Shown here in pieces: positions 28,434 through 39,784 of a stretch of DNA of 64,000 nt (positions are counted from its first letter, which is position 1; each line of letters begins with the position of its first letter). Source of the stretch: CAVSCD01 sp963726335. GTDB lineage: Bacteria; Acidobacteriota; Aminicenantia; Aminicenantales; UBA8522. The translations under genes were made by a program, and so were the position numbers. The notes under the pieces are model-generated. The model made no database searches, was not told where the DNA came from, and saw only the letters and a program-made list of their open reading frames with translations. The stretch covers positions 124,001 to 188,000 of the forward strand of contig CAVSCD010000002.1 of assembly GCA_963726335.1 (NCBI GenBank), in the 5' to 3' direction.

Positions 28434-31400
28434 ATGAAAAAATCAATTGGCGTTCTCGCAGGAACTTCTCTTCTGGCAATGTCCTGGGGCATGGTCAGCC
28501 TGGGATCAGGACCGCAGGCCGGGCGGGTCTGGACTCCCGGAGAGCCGTTGAATCCCGCTTTGAAGGTCAGCGCCGAGTATCTCAAGATGCCGCTCGCCTT
28601 CTGTCCCAATCGCGGACAGATGGACTCCCGGGTGGCCTTTTCCGTCCAGGGAAAGGAAAAAAGCCTCTATTTCACTCCGGAAGGGGTTACCTTCGTGCTG
28701 GCCAAGCCCGGCGCCGGCCGCCGAGACTCTTCTCCGTCGAATTTCCCGGGGGAGATGAGGAAGAATCCGGAGGGTGCGTCTCGAGGGGGAAAAGACGGGG
28801 CGGACCGCTGGGTGGTTAAGCTCGATTTCGTGGCAGCTGACGAGGACGTCCGGCCGGACGGTGAAAGTGAGACCGGAGCCGTCATGTCCTATTTCAAGGG
28901 CGAAAAAGAGGATTGGCGCACCGGTATTCCCACCTACTCGAAGATCGTCTACCACGGCCTCTGGCCGGGGATCGACCTATTGTATTCGGGCACGGTTGAT
29001 CAGTTGAAATACGAATTCGTCGTCCACCCGGGGGCGGATCCGGCGAAAATCCAGTTGGCCTATCGGGGCGCGGACCGCCTGGCGTTGGACAAGGAAGGAC
29101 GGCTGGAAGTCACAACCCCCCTCGGGAGTTTCCATGATGGAGTCCCGGTAGCCCACCAGGAAGCGGAGGGAGAAAACAAACCGGTTTCCCTCGCTTACAA
29201 GGTCGATGGCTTTTCCTACGGCTTCAACGTAGGAGAATACGATCCTTCCCTTCCCCTGGTCCTCGACCCCCTCATCATGGTCTATTGCGGATACATCGGC
29301 GGCTCGTCCACGGACTCCGGCTGGGGAATCGCAACCGATAAATCCGGCAACGCCTATGTCACAGGATACACCGTTTCCTCGGAAGCGTCCTTCCCCGAGA
29401 CGGCGGGTCCGGATCTCAACTATAACGGCGGGACAGCGGATGCTTATGTGGCCAAGGTGAACGCTGCCGGGACGGCGCTTGTTTACTGCGGCTACATCGG
29501 TGGGTCAGGCGATGACAAAGCCTATGCGGTCGCCGCGGACGCCGCGGGGAACGCCTATGTTGGCGGTTTCACGGCCTCCGCTGAAACCAGCTTTCCGGTC
29601 CTGGCAGGGCCGGACCTGTCTTTTGGCGGCGGCGCGTCTGACGCCTTTGTGGCCAAGGTCAATGCCGCCGGAACGGCGCTCGATTACTGCGGTTATATCG
29701 GGGGCGCGGTCGATGAGCAATGCCTGGGGATAGCCGTGGATGCCGCTGGCAATGCCTACGCCACGGGATATACGACATCCACTCCGCCCGGCTTCCCCGT
29801 TACGGTCGGACCCGATCTGATCGCTAACGGCGCCGTCGACGCTTTCGTAGCCAAGGTCAATGCCGCCGGCACGGCCCTCGCATACTGCGGCTACATCGGG
29901 GGATCACTCGATGATTACGGCGAAGCCATCGCGGTGGACGGGACGGGAAACGCCTATATCGCAGGATTTACCAAGTCCAACCAGTCGACTTTCCCCGTCG
30001 TCGCGGGTCCGGATTTGACGTACAACGGTGCTAATGACGCGTTCGCGGCCAAGGTGAACGCGGCTGGGACAGCCCTTGACTACTGCGGCTACATCGGCGG
30101 CTCGAGCGACGATGTCGGCCGGGGGATCGCTATTGATCGCTGGGGCAGTGCCTACGTAACGGGATATACGGGCTCGGATGAGGCCGCTTTTCCGGTCCTC
30201 GGTCGGACCCGACCTGACCTTTAATGGGAGCACTGACGCTTTTGTGACCAAGGTCAGCGCGCCGGGAACAGGGCTTGTTTATTGCGGCTATATCGGCGGC
30301 ACGGGATCTGATTATGGCTATGGGCTGGCCGTGGATGACGGGGGATATGCGTATGTCACGGGGCAGACCGGGTCCGCCGAAACCAGCTTTCCCGTTACCT
30401 TCGGGCCGGACCTGACCCATAACGGCGGCAACGACGCTTTCCTGGCAAAGCTGAATGTCCTGGGAACCGGCTTTCTTTACTGCGGCTATATCGGCGGCTC
30501 CGGTAATGACGCCGGCTTCTCCGTCGCCGCGGACGGCTGGGGAAACGCCTTCCTGGCCGGTAACACCTCTTCCACCCAGAGCTCCTTTCCGGTCCTGGCC
30601 GGCCCCGACCTGACCCAAAACGGCGGCACCGACGCTGTGGTCGCGAGAATTTACACTTATTATATTCCCACTCCTAAACACGCCGTCGGCGATTTCGACG
30701 GTGACGGGTCGGACGAGCTGGCCGTCGACTTCGGCTCAGCCGGAGTGTATCTTTGGGACGCGGGCGCCTGGACCCAGATTTTGTCTCTCGACACGGAGAG
30801 TCTGGTCGCTGTCGATATCGATGGCCAGGCCGACGATGAGATCATCGCGGATGTTGGCGCCAATGGCTTATGGGTATGGAACGGCGGCAATTGGGGACAA
30901 TTGAGCGGCCTCAACGTCAGCGCCATGTGCGCGGGAGACATCGACGCCGACGGCAGCGTGGAGTTGGTCGCCGCGTTCGGCATGTCCGGGTTATGGCTCT
31001 TGGATGGCGGCAACTGGAGCCAGCTCAGCGGAGCGAAAGTCGAGTTCATCATCACGGGCAACCTGGACGGAGCCGGGGGGCAGGAGATCATCGCTGATTT
31101 CGGCACGGTCGGAATGTGGCAATGGAGCGGCGGATCCTGGACTCAGCTGAGCGGCGTCAACGCGGATTTCATGCTGGCCGGAAAAGCAGACGCGTTCGGC
31201 GGGGACGACCTGCTCGGGGACTTTGGACCGATCGGCCTCTGGCTCTGCAGCGCCGGGGCCTGGACTCAGCTGAGCGGCGTCAATGCCGATCACGTCCTCC
31301 TGGCCGACGCCGACAATAGCGGCGACGATGAGCTCTTCGGCGATTTTGCCTTCACCGGATTATGGTTCTGGGACAGCGGCTCCTGGCAAATCCTCAGCGG

Positions 31401-31662
31401 GATGAACCTGGAGTTTATGATCGCTGCCGACACCGACGGGGATGGAGCCCGGGAGCTGGCCGGCGATTTTGGTTCGATCGGCGTCTGGCTGTGGGACGGC
31501 GGCTCGTGGAGCCAGATCTCCGGAGTCAACCCGGAAAACCTGATGACCGGCGATACGGACGGAAATAAGGCCCAGGAGATCATCGCCGACTTCGGCTCGC
31601 TGGGCCTTTGGCTCTGGGATGCCGGATCGTGGAGCCAGATCAGCCCCGGCAATCCGGATTGA
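28434..31662 (+). CDS. Giant secreted SBBP-repeat plus DFG-repeat protein, one frameshift
   Basis: About 1076 residues when a single extra base near 30200 is corrected. ATG at 28434 follows CAAGGGGGA and opens a signal peptide (KKSIGVLAGTSLLAMSWG). Residues about 35-270 match the DUF7948-type domain that precedes SBBP repeats (FCPNRGQMDSRVAFSV). Next come seven SBBP units, each opening YCGYIGG and containing 'GNAY.tGyT.S...FPv..GPDL...G..DAfvaKvnaaGTal'. Then eight 41-residue units of the form 'D.DG..Eli.DFG..GLWlWd.GsW.QlSGvN'. The frame change falls inside SBBP unit 5-6 (AAFPVL / VGPDLTFNG). Both repeat arrays would fold as seven- or eight-bladed propellers. A surface or secreted binding role is inferred. 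Confidence 0.82.
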
Positions 31663-31932
31663 TCAGGAAGAGCGGATTCCGGACGGCCGGATAAAGGTTC
31701 TGTATTCGCCGGGGCCGACGACCGCGTGCTGAATGCGGCGGCGTGTCCAGGTGTAGGTGATGTGGACCAGTCCGTCACTCGACTGGAGGACCGCCGGACA
31801 GGAGAATTCCGCCCCGGGCTCGTCCTCCAGGGTCAATACACAAGTCCAGGCACGCCCGTCAACTCCCGCAAAAACGGCCAGCGGACCTCGCCCGTCGGAA
31901 AGCTCCAGCGGACGGATTTTGACCGGCCTGGG
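31663..31932 (-). pseudogene. C-terminal remnant of a sialidase-like (BNR) hydrolase
   Basis: An open frame of about 89 codons with no start codon: PLAVFAGVDGRAWTCVLTLE, FSCPAVLQSSDGLVHITYTW, TRRRIQHAVV, ending at the TGA 31663-31665. The 'sYPAviQtsDGlvHitYTw.R..IkHv' block is diagnostic of the C-terminus of exo-alpha-sialidase-like BNR proteins. The rest of that gene (roughly 300 residues) is missing. The frame is the same as that of the gene upstream (31933-32700), separated only by its TAA stop. It is either a deletion remnant or a join error in the assembly. Confidence 0.65.
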
Positions 31933-32700
31933 TTATTTCTTGGGCGTGTTCGAAAGGTCGGGGCGCGGCTGTCCGGTCTTGATCTCGAATTTCCTGAGAA
32001 GGGCCATCGTTCTATCCCCAAGTTCAGAGTACTTTTCTTTGCCGATCTTTTTGGCGTCATTCTCCGATTCCGTAAAGTACTCGACGGGGCTCTTCCCGGC
32101 CTCGGCCCAGAAATAGAGCGGCATCTCCGTGCCGCTTTCCACGACATATGTACTCCAGCCGATCGCGGTGTTCTTGTTTCTGGATTCCTCGACCCACTGC
32201 TTCATGACGTCGGCAAATTCTTTTTCCTTGCCGAACTCGGGGTAAGCATAGCCCCAACTGATGTACTTTTCCTCTTCCGGCTTGAGCCTGGGCATCTTTG
32301 GGACATAGGAAAGTTCGGACAGATACCGGATCACCCCGTATCTGTAATAATGGACCGTGCCCTCCATGCTTTTCATCACGTCCTGCAGTTTGTCTCCGAT
32401 CTTGGCCATCCACTCGGCATCGGCTTTGTTAATGCCATCGATGCCGCCCCAGTTTTCGATCGGGAAAAGGAAATAGTAAAAGCAATCCGCCGTGCTGTAG
32501 GCGCTCCATGAGAGAGGATAGGCCAGTTCGATCTCCTTTTTGACAGCCGCCTCGAACTTGGCCACTCCGGACGGTTTGACCGCCATCTCGCCTACAAAAT
32601 AGAGTTGCGACGTCTTCTCCTGGGCCCCGGTCAGGCCGGGGAGGAAAAGAAGGACCGCCAAAAAGCCAGCCGCCAGATAAACCGTCGTTTTCTTGCACAT
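31933..32700 (-). CDS. Secreted protein of unknown function
   Basis: 255 residues with a signal peptide (YLAAGFLAVLLFLPGLTGAQ); ATG preceded by AAAGGAGGGTAAG, a strong site. The mature part is rich in aromatic residues and could form two ferredoxin-like repeats, as in dimeric alpha/beta-barrel or NIPSNAP-like proteins (SQLYFVGEMAVKPSGVAKFE, ADCFYYFLFPIENWGGIDG, YISWGYAYPEFGKEKEFADV, MPLYFWAEAGKSPVEYF). I recognise no catalytic residues. The stop is followed in the same frame by the sialidase remnant. Confidence 0.65.
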   Translation of the reverse strand: MCKKTTVYLAAGFLAVLLFLPGLTGAQEKTSQLYFVGEMAVKPSGVAKFEAAVKKEIELAYPLSWSAYSTADCFYYFLFPIENWGGIDGINKADAEWMAKIGDKLQDVMKSMEGTVHYYRYGVIRYLSELSYVPKMPRLKPEEEKYISWGYAYPEFGKEKEFADVMKQWVEESRNKNTAIGWSTYVVESGTEMPLYFWAEAGKSPVEYFTESENDAKKIGKEKYSELGDRTMALLRKFEIKTGQPRPDLSNTPKK

Positions 32701-32915
32701 CTTACCCTCCTTTGTGTTATGTCATGGGGGAAAGGGAGAGCCGTCGACAACACGACCTCAGGCCTGAGCTGGGATTCGCAGACGCCTGACCGTTCCCCCC
32801 GGTTCAATCGATGGAGATAGTCTATGCCCCCGTCTCCCCAAAAGTCAAATTTTACGGAATGATTAGCGCGGGAATTGAAAATTCGACGACGATTTGTTAA
32901 TTAATCCGGGAGACA

Positions 32916-33551
32916 ATGAGACGGGAGAAGAGCCAATCCTTTCTGGAGAGCCTCGAGGCCCGACTCAAGGGGCCGATGCCGGGGCTCGCCGCACAGCTCA
33001 AAATGGTTCCCGAGCCGCGCCCGGGTCAGAAAACTTATGAGGAGGTACAGGATACCTGCCGACCCGCCGCGGTGCTGATCCTCATCTATCCGTACAGAGC
33101 GAGGCGGCATCTCGTTCTCACTCTGCGGACATCCCAGGTCGACCATCACCGCGACCAGGTCTCGCTTCCGGGCGGGGAAAAGGACGGCCACGAGACCGTC
33201 GTCGAGGCGGCGCTCCGTGAGACCGCCGAAGAGCTCGGCGTCCGCGCGTCGGACGTCCGGGTCCTCGGTCAACTGACGCCTCTCTATATCCCGCCAAGCA
33301 ACTTCTGCATCTTTCCTGTCGTCGCGACAGCGGAGAAACGCCCGAGATTCCGGCGGGAGGCCGCCGAGGTCGCCGAGATCATCGACCTGCCCCTCGACGT
33401 CCTCAACGACCCGATGAGCGTTCGCCGCGAGGTCTGGAGCTTGAACGGTCAGAATACCGTCGTGCCGTTCTATGCTTTCGGCGGCCACAAGATCTGGGGC
33501 GCCACGGCCATGGTCCTGGCCGAATTCGCGGAGATCATCGCCGGCCTCTGA
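32916..33551 (+). CDS. Nudix hydrolase, CoA-pyrophosphatase type
   Basis: 211 residues. The Nudix box is complete (GGEKDG..TVVEAALRETAEELG) and is preceded by QVSLPGG, the 'slPGG' element of the NudL/UPF0035 CoA pyrophosphatase subgroup. It would split CoA or its acyl derivatives to 3',5'-ADP and phosphopantetheine, a housekeeping role. Stands alone between a secreted protein and an amidohydrolase. Another Nudix substrate is possible. Confidence 0.83.
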   Translation: MRREKSQSFLESLEARLKGPMPGLAAQLKMVPEPRPGQKTYEEVQDTCRPAAVLILIYPYRARRHLVLTLRTSQVDHHRDQVSLPGGEKDGHETVVEAALRETAEELGVRASDVRVLGQLTPLYIPPSNFCIFPVVATAEKRPRFRREAAEVAEIIDLPLDVLNDPMSVRREVWSLNGQNTVVPFYAFGGHKIWGATAMVLAEFAEIIAGL

Positions 33552-33736
33552 ATCCTGGGCGCCAAAATATTGGCGATACAACATCAGTGACGGGATATCC
33601 ACTCACCGATTGGCCGTGATAGAGAAGCCAAGAGATGGGCATTGATATGCTGTCGCCAATCTATCCGTCGGCGCTTCCGCCGGCGGAGGTGTCGGGGAAT
33701 AAGATAAATTGGTATTGTGTCCCGAATTTGCCGCGG

Positions 33737-35493
33737 TCACCAATTTAAGGGTAGAGCGGGGTCCCGATAAACAACGTCCCCCTCGAGCAAGGTGAGCAGG
33801 ACGCGCACCGTGTAAATCTCGGACGAAGGGACGGAAAACAGATCCCGGTCGAGGACCACGATGTCAGCGGACTTCCCCGGTTCGATCGAACCCGTCATCG
33901 TTTCGCGATGGCTGAGATAAGCCCCGTTGACCGTGTACGCCTCAAGCGCCGTCCGGAGGTCGATGAGCTCATTCGGCAGCCAGGCCGGGCCCTCCCCCCG
34001 TCGATCGACCGGCGTGTCACGGCCACCTGGATCGCCTCGAGCGGGTTGAGAGAGGACACCGACCAATCGCTCCCGCCGGCAATCCTGGCTCCGCTCCTCG
34101 CGACGCTCCCGATCGGATACAGCCGGCCCGACCTTTCGGGCCCGAGGATCGGCTCGGTGAGCTTCGTAACATACTCGTCAGGATAGGCCCAGAGGCCCTG
34201 AAAATTCGCCACCACCCCGAGCTCCTTGAACCGCGGGATATCGGCCGGGTCGATGAGCTCGAGGTGAACAATATGATGCCGGAGGTCCAGGGCACCGTTG
34301 ACCTTTCCCGCCGCCGCGAACGCATCCAGTGACATGCGGACGGCCCGGTCCCCGATGGCGTGGATGTGGATCTGGAACCCGGCCTTCTCCAGCGCCTCCG
34401 CCAGCCGGTTGAGCTCTTCCTGATCGAGGAGCGGCTGCCCGCAGTCGCCCGGCCTGTCGACGTAAGGCTCCAGGAGCGCCGCCGTCCGGGATTCAATGAC
34501 GCCGTCGACAAAGATCTTGGCCGCCGTCGCCCTGACGCGCCGTCCCGCCGACTGCTCCCGCGTCCGGACGAGGCCCTCGACCTGGCCGACTCCCTTTTCC
34601 GGCTCGACCTGCAGGGAAACGAGCGCCTGGACCGTGAGCTCCCCAGCCCGGTCGAGAGTCCGGTAAGCCTCGAGGATTTTGTCGTCGGCCCGGGCCTCGA
34701 TGATCGAGGTGATGCCGGCCCGGTTGGCCAAGGCCAGTCCGTCGCGCAAGCCCTGGACGAAATCTGCCGCAGTGGGCTCGGGGATATGGCGGCTGACGAG
34801 CCTCTGCGCCGCCTCGCGGAGCGTTCCTGAAGGCTCCCTCGTCCCCGGCCGCCGTTCGATCCGTCCGTTCAAAGGGTCTGGGGTCCGGACCGTGATCCCC
34901 GCGATCTCCAGGGCCCGGCTGTTCGCCCATGCCGAGTGGCCGTCCGCCGCCCCCAGGAAGGCGGGCCGGTCGGGAACGAGCCGGTCGAGCTCGGACTTGT
35001 CCGGGTTCGCCTCCGGAAAGATCGGCAGGTCCCAGCCCGCGCCCTCGATCCAAGGCTTCTCGGGATGCGCGGCCGCGTAGGCCCGGATGGCGGCGGAGAC
35101 CTCCTCGCGTGTCTCGAGCCCGTTCAGGTTGCACTGGGAAAGCTCCAGGCCGCCCATCACCAGGTGGATGTGGGAATCCTGAAAACCGGGAAGGACCATC
35201 TTGCCGGGAAGGCTGATGACCCTCGTGCTCTTGCCTTTGAGCTTCAGGACGTCCGCGCCGCTGCCGACGCGGACGATCTTCCCGCTCGTAATCGCGACCC
35301 CTTCGGCTGCGGGCTGCGCGGGGTTCATGGTGACGACAGCCGCGCCCTCGATGATCAGATCCGCCGGCTGGCGGGCTTCCCGGGTGCGGCCGCAGGCGAC
35401 GGCTAAGAGCACAGCGAGGCCGACGGCCAGCCGACGGCGGAAGATCCGGGGGCTCAAAGGTGCGTCCGAATTCGTTTTAGACAGGCTCATCAT
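33737..35493 (-). CDS. Lipoprotein amidohydrolase (YtcJ-like), one frameshift
   Basis: About 585 residues. ATG at 35493 lies behind GAGAGG, at the head of a lipoprotein leader (RRLAVGLAVLLAVAC, lipobox at LAVAC). Amidohydrolase-3 motifs: GFQDSHIHLVMGG (metal HxH), KIFVDGVIESRTAALL, FQIHIHAIGDRAVRMS, HHIVHLELIDP, GGSDWSVSSLNPLEAI. The frame changes at a C6 run at 33994-33999, after which LPNELIDLRTALEAYT, GSIEPGKSADIVVLDRDLF and the end VYRDPALPLNW read in the second frame. The family hydrolyses N-acyl, imidazole or formamide bonds; the substrate is unknown. Confidence 0.83.
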
Positions 35494-35536
35494 GTCGTCC
35501 TCTCTATAACGCCGCGGGCAGCCTGGCGGGCTGCCG

Positions 35537-36739
35537 TCACTGCACGACCACCGTGACGCGGAAGGTCCCTCGCGGAAACTCGCGCGTCTTCTCGAAAGCA
35601 ACCTTGATGCCGATGCCGCTCAACACCGGATCGAAGACCGAAGCCTCCGTCCCCGCCGGGGCCAGCCCTAGGTCGATCGTCTCGTACGATATGAACACTT
35701 TCTTCCGGTCGAAAGCCGTCCCCCCGAGCCTCTGTCGGCGGGTCGGAGCGGAGGCCGTACTCAGCGCTTCGGCATCCCGGGCCAACTCGTCCTTTCCGAC
35801 GAGCTCCCCCATGCCGCGCTTCTTTCTGAATTCATTGAAGACGGCCCGCACGATCTCGTGGCGTTCTCTTTCGCTCTTCTCAACATACGGGTTTTCCGGA
35901 AGGAGCAGCAGAACCATGAAATAGGCGCCGCCACGATGATCCTTGTCCCGGCCAAAAGTGATCCCCAGCCCGCCCTCCCGGCAGTCCGGCCGGCCGATCT
36001 CATCGGCCTGAGTCTCGAGGTCATCGAACGCGGGCCCGACGACAAATATCGCGGCCACCTCTCCCAAAGAATCGGGGATGACTGGCAGTTCCCGGCCCTC
36101 CGCGCGGGCTTGAGCCAGCTTCTCGGCCAGGGCCTCGGCTTCATTATCCCAGAGAAGCGGCGGGACGGCCCGGGAAGCTCTGATATCTTGAGCCTTGAGG
36201 ACGGCTTTCCGTTTCAACTCCTCCGGAGTGAAGACTCCGATGGGCTTGAGGAAATCCTGAGTGATGAAGCACGCCCCGTCGTCGCCGATGGCGGCGCCGA
36301 TGCCGATCGTGTCATAAGCGGGGCTGAGGATGTTCGCCCGGTGTTCGGGACTGGCCATCAAGGACGCATGGATCTCCTCGGCGGCCTCCGGCCAGCCCCG
36401 GGCCACATTCTCGCCGCCCGCGGAGAAAAAGAGCCCCTCGCCCACCAGCCTGTCCTCGTAGGATTCGCCGTTGGACGATCGGTGCGACAGCCGGCGCCGG
36501 CGGGCCATGTCGGCGCTATGGCGACGAGCCAGGTCCGTCAACTCCGCCGCCAGCCGAAACGGCGAGAGGCCATGCGTTTGTCTCTCCCTGTTGGTCAGGA
36601 CGAACAGCCGGCTTTCCATCGCTTCCAGGGCTTGGGTCCCCGGGCGGGCCGCCGGCCGGCCGACCGGGGCCGTTGATTCGGCAGCTGCTGGCAAAGACAA
36701 AACCACAAGGAGGACCCCGAGTCGTGTTTTCCGTTTCAT
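35537..36739 (-). CDS. Secreted CAP-domain (SCP/PR-1-like) protein
   Basis: 400 residues with a signal peptide (RLGVLLVVLSLPAAAES). The CAP domain at about 40-165 has LFVLTNRERQTHGLSPFR, ARRHSADMARRRRLSHRS, GENVARGWPEAAEEIHASLM and SPEHRANILSPAYDTIGIGA, the bacterial CAP pattern with both active-site-like histidines. The C-terminal half (about 170-400) is unassigned and could bind a partner. CAP proteins are extracellular, with lipid, peptide or wall functions; its role here is not clear. 31 bases separate it from the UbiE-type gene upstream, so they may be co-transcribed. Confidence 0.78.
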   Translation of the reverse strand: MKRKTRLGVLLVVLSLPAAAESTAPVGRPAARPGTQALEAMESRLFVLTNRERQTHGLSPFRLAAELTDLARRHSADMARRRRLSHRSSNGESYEDRLVGEGLFFSAGGENVARGWPEAAEEIHASLMASPEHRANILSPAYDTIGIGAAIGDDGACFITQDFLKPIGVFTPEELKRKAVLKAQDIRASRAVPPLLWDNEAEALAEKLAQARAEGRELPVIPDSLGEVAAIFVVGPAFDDLETQADEIGRPDCREGGLGITFGRDKDHRGGAYFMVLLLLPENPYVEKSERERHEIVRAVFNEFRKKRGMGELVGKDELARDAEALSTASAPTRRQRLGGTAFDRKKVFISYETIDLGLAPAGTEASVFDPVLSGIGIKVAFEKTREFPRGTFRVTVVVQ

Positions 36740-36767
36740 TCCGGCAGGACCCTGGCCCCCCGGCCCG

Positions 36768-37514
36768 TCAAGGCTTCCTCGCCGTGTAAATCACCGCGAT
36801 CCCGCCCGTCAGCCTCCGAAATTCGACGTCTTGAAATCCCGCCGTCCCGATCATCGACACGACATCCTCGGGCGCCGGAAAGACGCGGATGGATTCCGCC
36901 AGGTAGCGGTAAGGTCCGCCCGTGCCGCAGATCAGCCGGCCGGCGAGCGGCATGATCCGGAACGAGTAGACGTGGTAGAGAGCCCGGACCCATCGTCTCC
37001 GCGGCAGCGAGAATTCCAGGATGACGACCCGGCCGCCGGGCTTGAGCACCCGGTGCATCTCGGCCAGCCCCGCGACGGGATCCACGAAATTCCGCAGGCC
37101 GAACCCAACCGTGATCGCGTCCACCGTCCCGTTCGCGAGAGAGAGCCTTTCGGCCTCCCCTTGGAGGAAACGGATGCTCCGTCCGCCCGCTGCCCGGCCG
37201 ATCCGGGCCTTCCCCGTCTCCATCATGGCGCGGTTGAGATCGCAGATAACGACTCGTCCGCCGGGGCCCGTCTTGGCGGCGGCGAGAAGGGCCAGCCCGC
37301 CGGTCCCGCCGCAGAGATCGAGGACCGTCTCGCCGGGCTCGAGGCCCAGTAAAGCGATCGCCTGCCGGCGCCAGCGGGCGTCCAGGCCGGCGCTCAGGAC
37401 GGTATCGGCCAGGTCGTAGGTCGTGGCGATCTCGTCGAACTGCCGGCTGACGAGCTTCCGCTTCTCTTCCGGGGACACGTCCCGGTAACCGAACGACACT
37501 CTGTCAGCGCCCAT
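36768..37514 (-). CDS. ubiE: Demethylmenaquinone/ubiquinone C-methyltransferase
   Basis: 248 residues from the ATG at 37514, behind AGGAAA; a GTG six codons upstream is possible. Class I methyltransferase with the UbiE/MenG signatures FDEIATTYDLADTVLSAGLD, TVLDLCGGTGGLALLAAA (SAM loop), ITVGFGLRNFVDPVAGLAEM (family block), HRVLKPGGRVVILEFS and HVYSFRIMPLAGRLI. It methylates the naphthoquinone ring in the last steps of menaquinone synthesis, so the organism probably has a quinone-based membrane electron chain. In genomes without ubiquinone the menG name would fit equally. Confidence 0.87.
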   Translation of the reverse strand: MGADRVSFGYRDVSPEEKRKLVSRQFDEIATTYDLADTVLSAGLDARWRRQAIALLGLEPGETVLDLCGGTGGLALLAAAKTGPGGRVVICDLNRAMMETGKARIGRAAGGRSIRFLQGEAERLSLANGTVDAITVGFGLRNFVDPVAGLAEMHRVLKPGGRVVILEFSLPRRRWVRALYHVYSFRIMPLAGRLICGTGGPYRYLAESIRVFPAPEDVVSMIGTAGFQDVEFRRLTGGIAVIYTARKP

Positions 37515-37617
37515 TAAGTTTCCTAAGTTCACTATAACAAAAGACGGCGGGGGGCAGAAGCCCGGTCTATTGCCAACGGGCCCGCGATGCAGGATACTGG
37601 TCTGGCCTAAAGATCCG

Positions 37618-39679
37618 ATGAGCGACCGGAGTTCGGGACGGAAATTTCCATATATCTTTTCGGGGCTGATCGCGACGGCCTTGCTCTCCTACGCCGGCCT
37701 GCGCGCGGCCAAGCTGTCGTTCACCTTCGACGAGGCCGCCACGTACATCTCCTATCTATCATCCAGCCTTATGACCGCGCTGGACTTCACGGACGCCAAC
37801 AATCATATTTTGTATACGCTCCTCGCCAGGTTGTTCTCCGCGTTCGGCGGCTCGAGCGAGCTGCGTCCTGAGACTTCCCAGCCTTTTCGGGTTCGCCCTC
37901 TATCTCCTGTTCTCCTGGGCGCTCCTGAGCAGGTTTTTCGGCCGGCTCGTCGCCCTGGCCGGCTTCTTGCTCATCAACCTTAATCCCTTCGTTCTGGATT
38001 TTTTTTCGGTGGGCCGCGGCTATGGGCTGGCGCTCGGGTTCGAGATGGCGTCCCTCTATTTTTTCCTGGTCTTCCTTGACTCCGAACAGCGGAGGCAACA
38101 CCGCTTCGAGAAGGCTCTGCCGTTGTCCCTCGGGGCGGCCCTCGCCGCCGCCCTCGCCAACCTCGCCCTTCTTAATGTGCTGGTGAGTCTATGGGTTTTG
38201 GTTATTCTTTTTTTCTTGATCAAGAACTGGAGATCGCAGAGTCCGCCGGCATCCACTCCCCAGCCTCACGAGGACGGCGCGCCGGGAGCGCGGCTGATGG
38301 CCGTCGCGGCCGCGGTTTCAATACTCTTCAACCTGGCCGCGGTGGCGCAGTACGTCCGGTTTTCCGGGGCCCTGATCGAGCCCGTTTCGGTCCGTCTCCA
38401 GGGGCTCGACCCGGCGGATACCAGGCGGATCGTGATCAGCGGAGACGATATCTTCGACAGAGAAGTCGAGTTTTCCATCCAGGACGCCGATTGGACCTTG
38501 CCCCGGCTCATCCCCCTGAAAAGGATCAAGCTGGGCTTTACGGTGGCCGCTCTCGAAAAGCTTCAGGGTGTGGATATCGATATCGGCGCGGTCAGGCACC
38601 GGGTCAGCCGCGCCGAAATCAGAGACTGGCAGCATCTCCGGCGCGAAGGTCTGGAGTTTTTCCTTTCCGGTCCCCCGGTCGGAGGACGAGGGTCCGTTTT
38701 CCGCGACCTCGACCGGATGATGAACTGGAAAGGGGACGGCGTTTTCTTCCGGGCCTTTGCGGCAGAGGCGGCGCGGCTGCTCGCCGCCTTGGCGATCATC
38801 TTGGGGATCGTCTTCGGCTTGGGCCGGCTGGCCGTCCGATGGCGGCTTCTCCGAGGACCGGAATGGCGGCCGCTGCGGAATTCCGTCTGCCTGGGCACGC
38901 TCTATCTTCTTTATCAGATCATCATTCTAAGCCGGAGCGGCGCTCTTTATTACGGCGGCGAGGGGGGGTTCATCAAAGATACGGTGGGGTCTTTGATCTC
39001 GGAATCGTTCTATGGGATCCGCTATGCCGCGCGACAGGAAACGGCCGTTTTGATGTTCATCTCGGGAACCGTCGTCTTTTTCCTCTTGATGTTCGCATGG
39101 CGACTGTGGAGAAAGAGCCTCACGGAGAACCCGGAAGCGTTCTCTTTACTCACCATCATGGCGGTCATCGCGCTCCTGGTCATCGCCCAGAGGGCCGTTT
39201 TACGGAGCCCCTACATCATGGGGAGAACGGCCGTCTTTTTTGTCCCGCTCTATTCTCTTTTTCTCCTTTTCTTCTTGAGGGACCTCGCCCGTCTCGGCGG
39301 CGCCCGGCGGTTGGCGGTCCACCTGCTCCTGACGGCCTTCGTCGCGCTCTCGGTGTATCATGGGGCGCGTTCGGCAAACCTGACGCACACCAGAGTGTGG
39401 AGTTACGACGCCGATACGAAACAGATGATCCAGGACATCGTCTCGTTGCGCGCCGGTGACCCGTCCGCGCCCACCCGGGTCCGGCTGGGTGTGCACTGGC
39501 TGTATTGGCCGGCCTCGGAGTACTACCGGAGGACGGACCGGCTCTCCTGGCTCGACATCAGCATGCTCCCGACGGCGCGGCAATGCGATCTCTTGTACCT
39601 GCCCCCGGATGGCCAGACAATCGGCGGCCGGGCTGTCATCAAGACCTACCCCCGCACCGGCAACGTCCTGGTCCAATGA
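37618..39679 (+). CDS. GT-C type multi-pass membrane protein, one frameshift
   Basis: About 687 residues. The start at 37618 is uncertain because no clear ribosome-binding site precedes it. The N-terminus has a helix, then FTFDEAATYISYL and ANNHILYTLLARLF, the acidic loop and His of dolichyl-phosphate-mannosyltransferase-like (GT39/GT-C) enzymes. The frame changes near 37870; the second frame supplies LRLPSLFGFALYLLFSWAL, INLNPFVLDFFSVGRGYGLA and about ten further helices to the end at 39679. The family transfers sugars from polyprenyl phosphates to extracytoplasmic acceptors. The next but one gene is also GT-C-like. Confidence 0.68.
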
Positions 39680-39784
39680 CTCTGCGCCGGCCGATGGGAC
39701 CGTCCTTCCGTACCTGAACGTCCCCATCTGCTTGATTTTTCCGGCAGTTGAGTATATCTATCCCGCGAAGGAGATACGGACATC

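Noticed and set aside
29280..31660. Tandem DNA repeats as a CRISPR-like or satellite array
   Set aside because: The periodicity is that of codons for SBBP and 41-residue protein repeats, with synonymous variation between copies.
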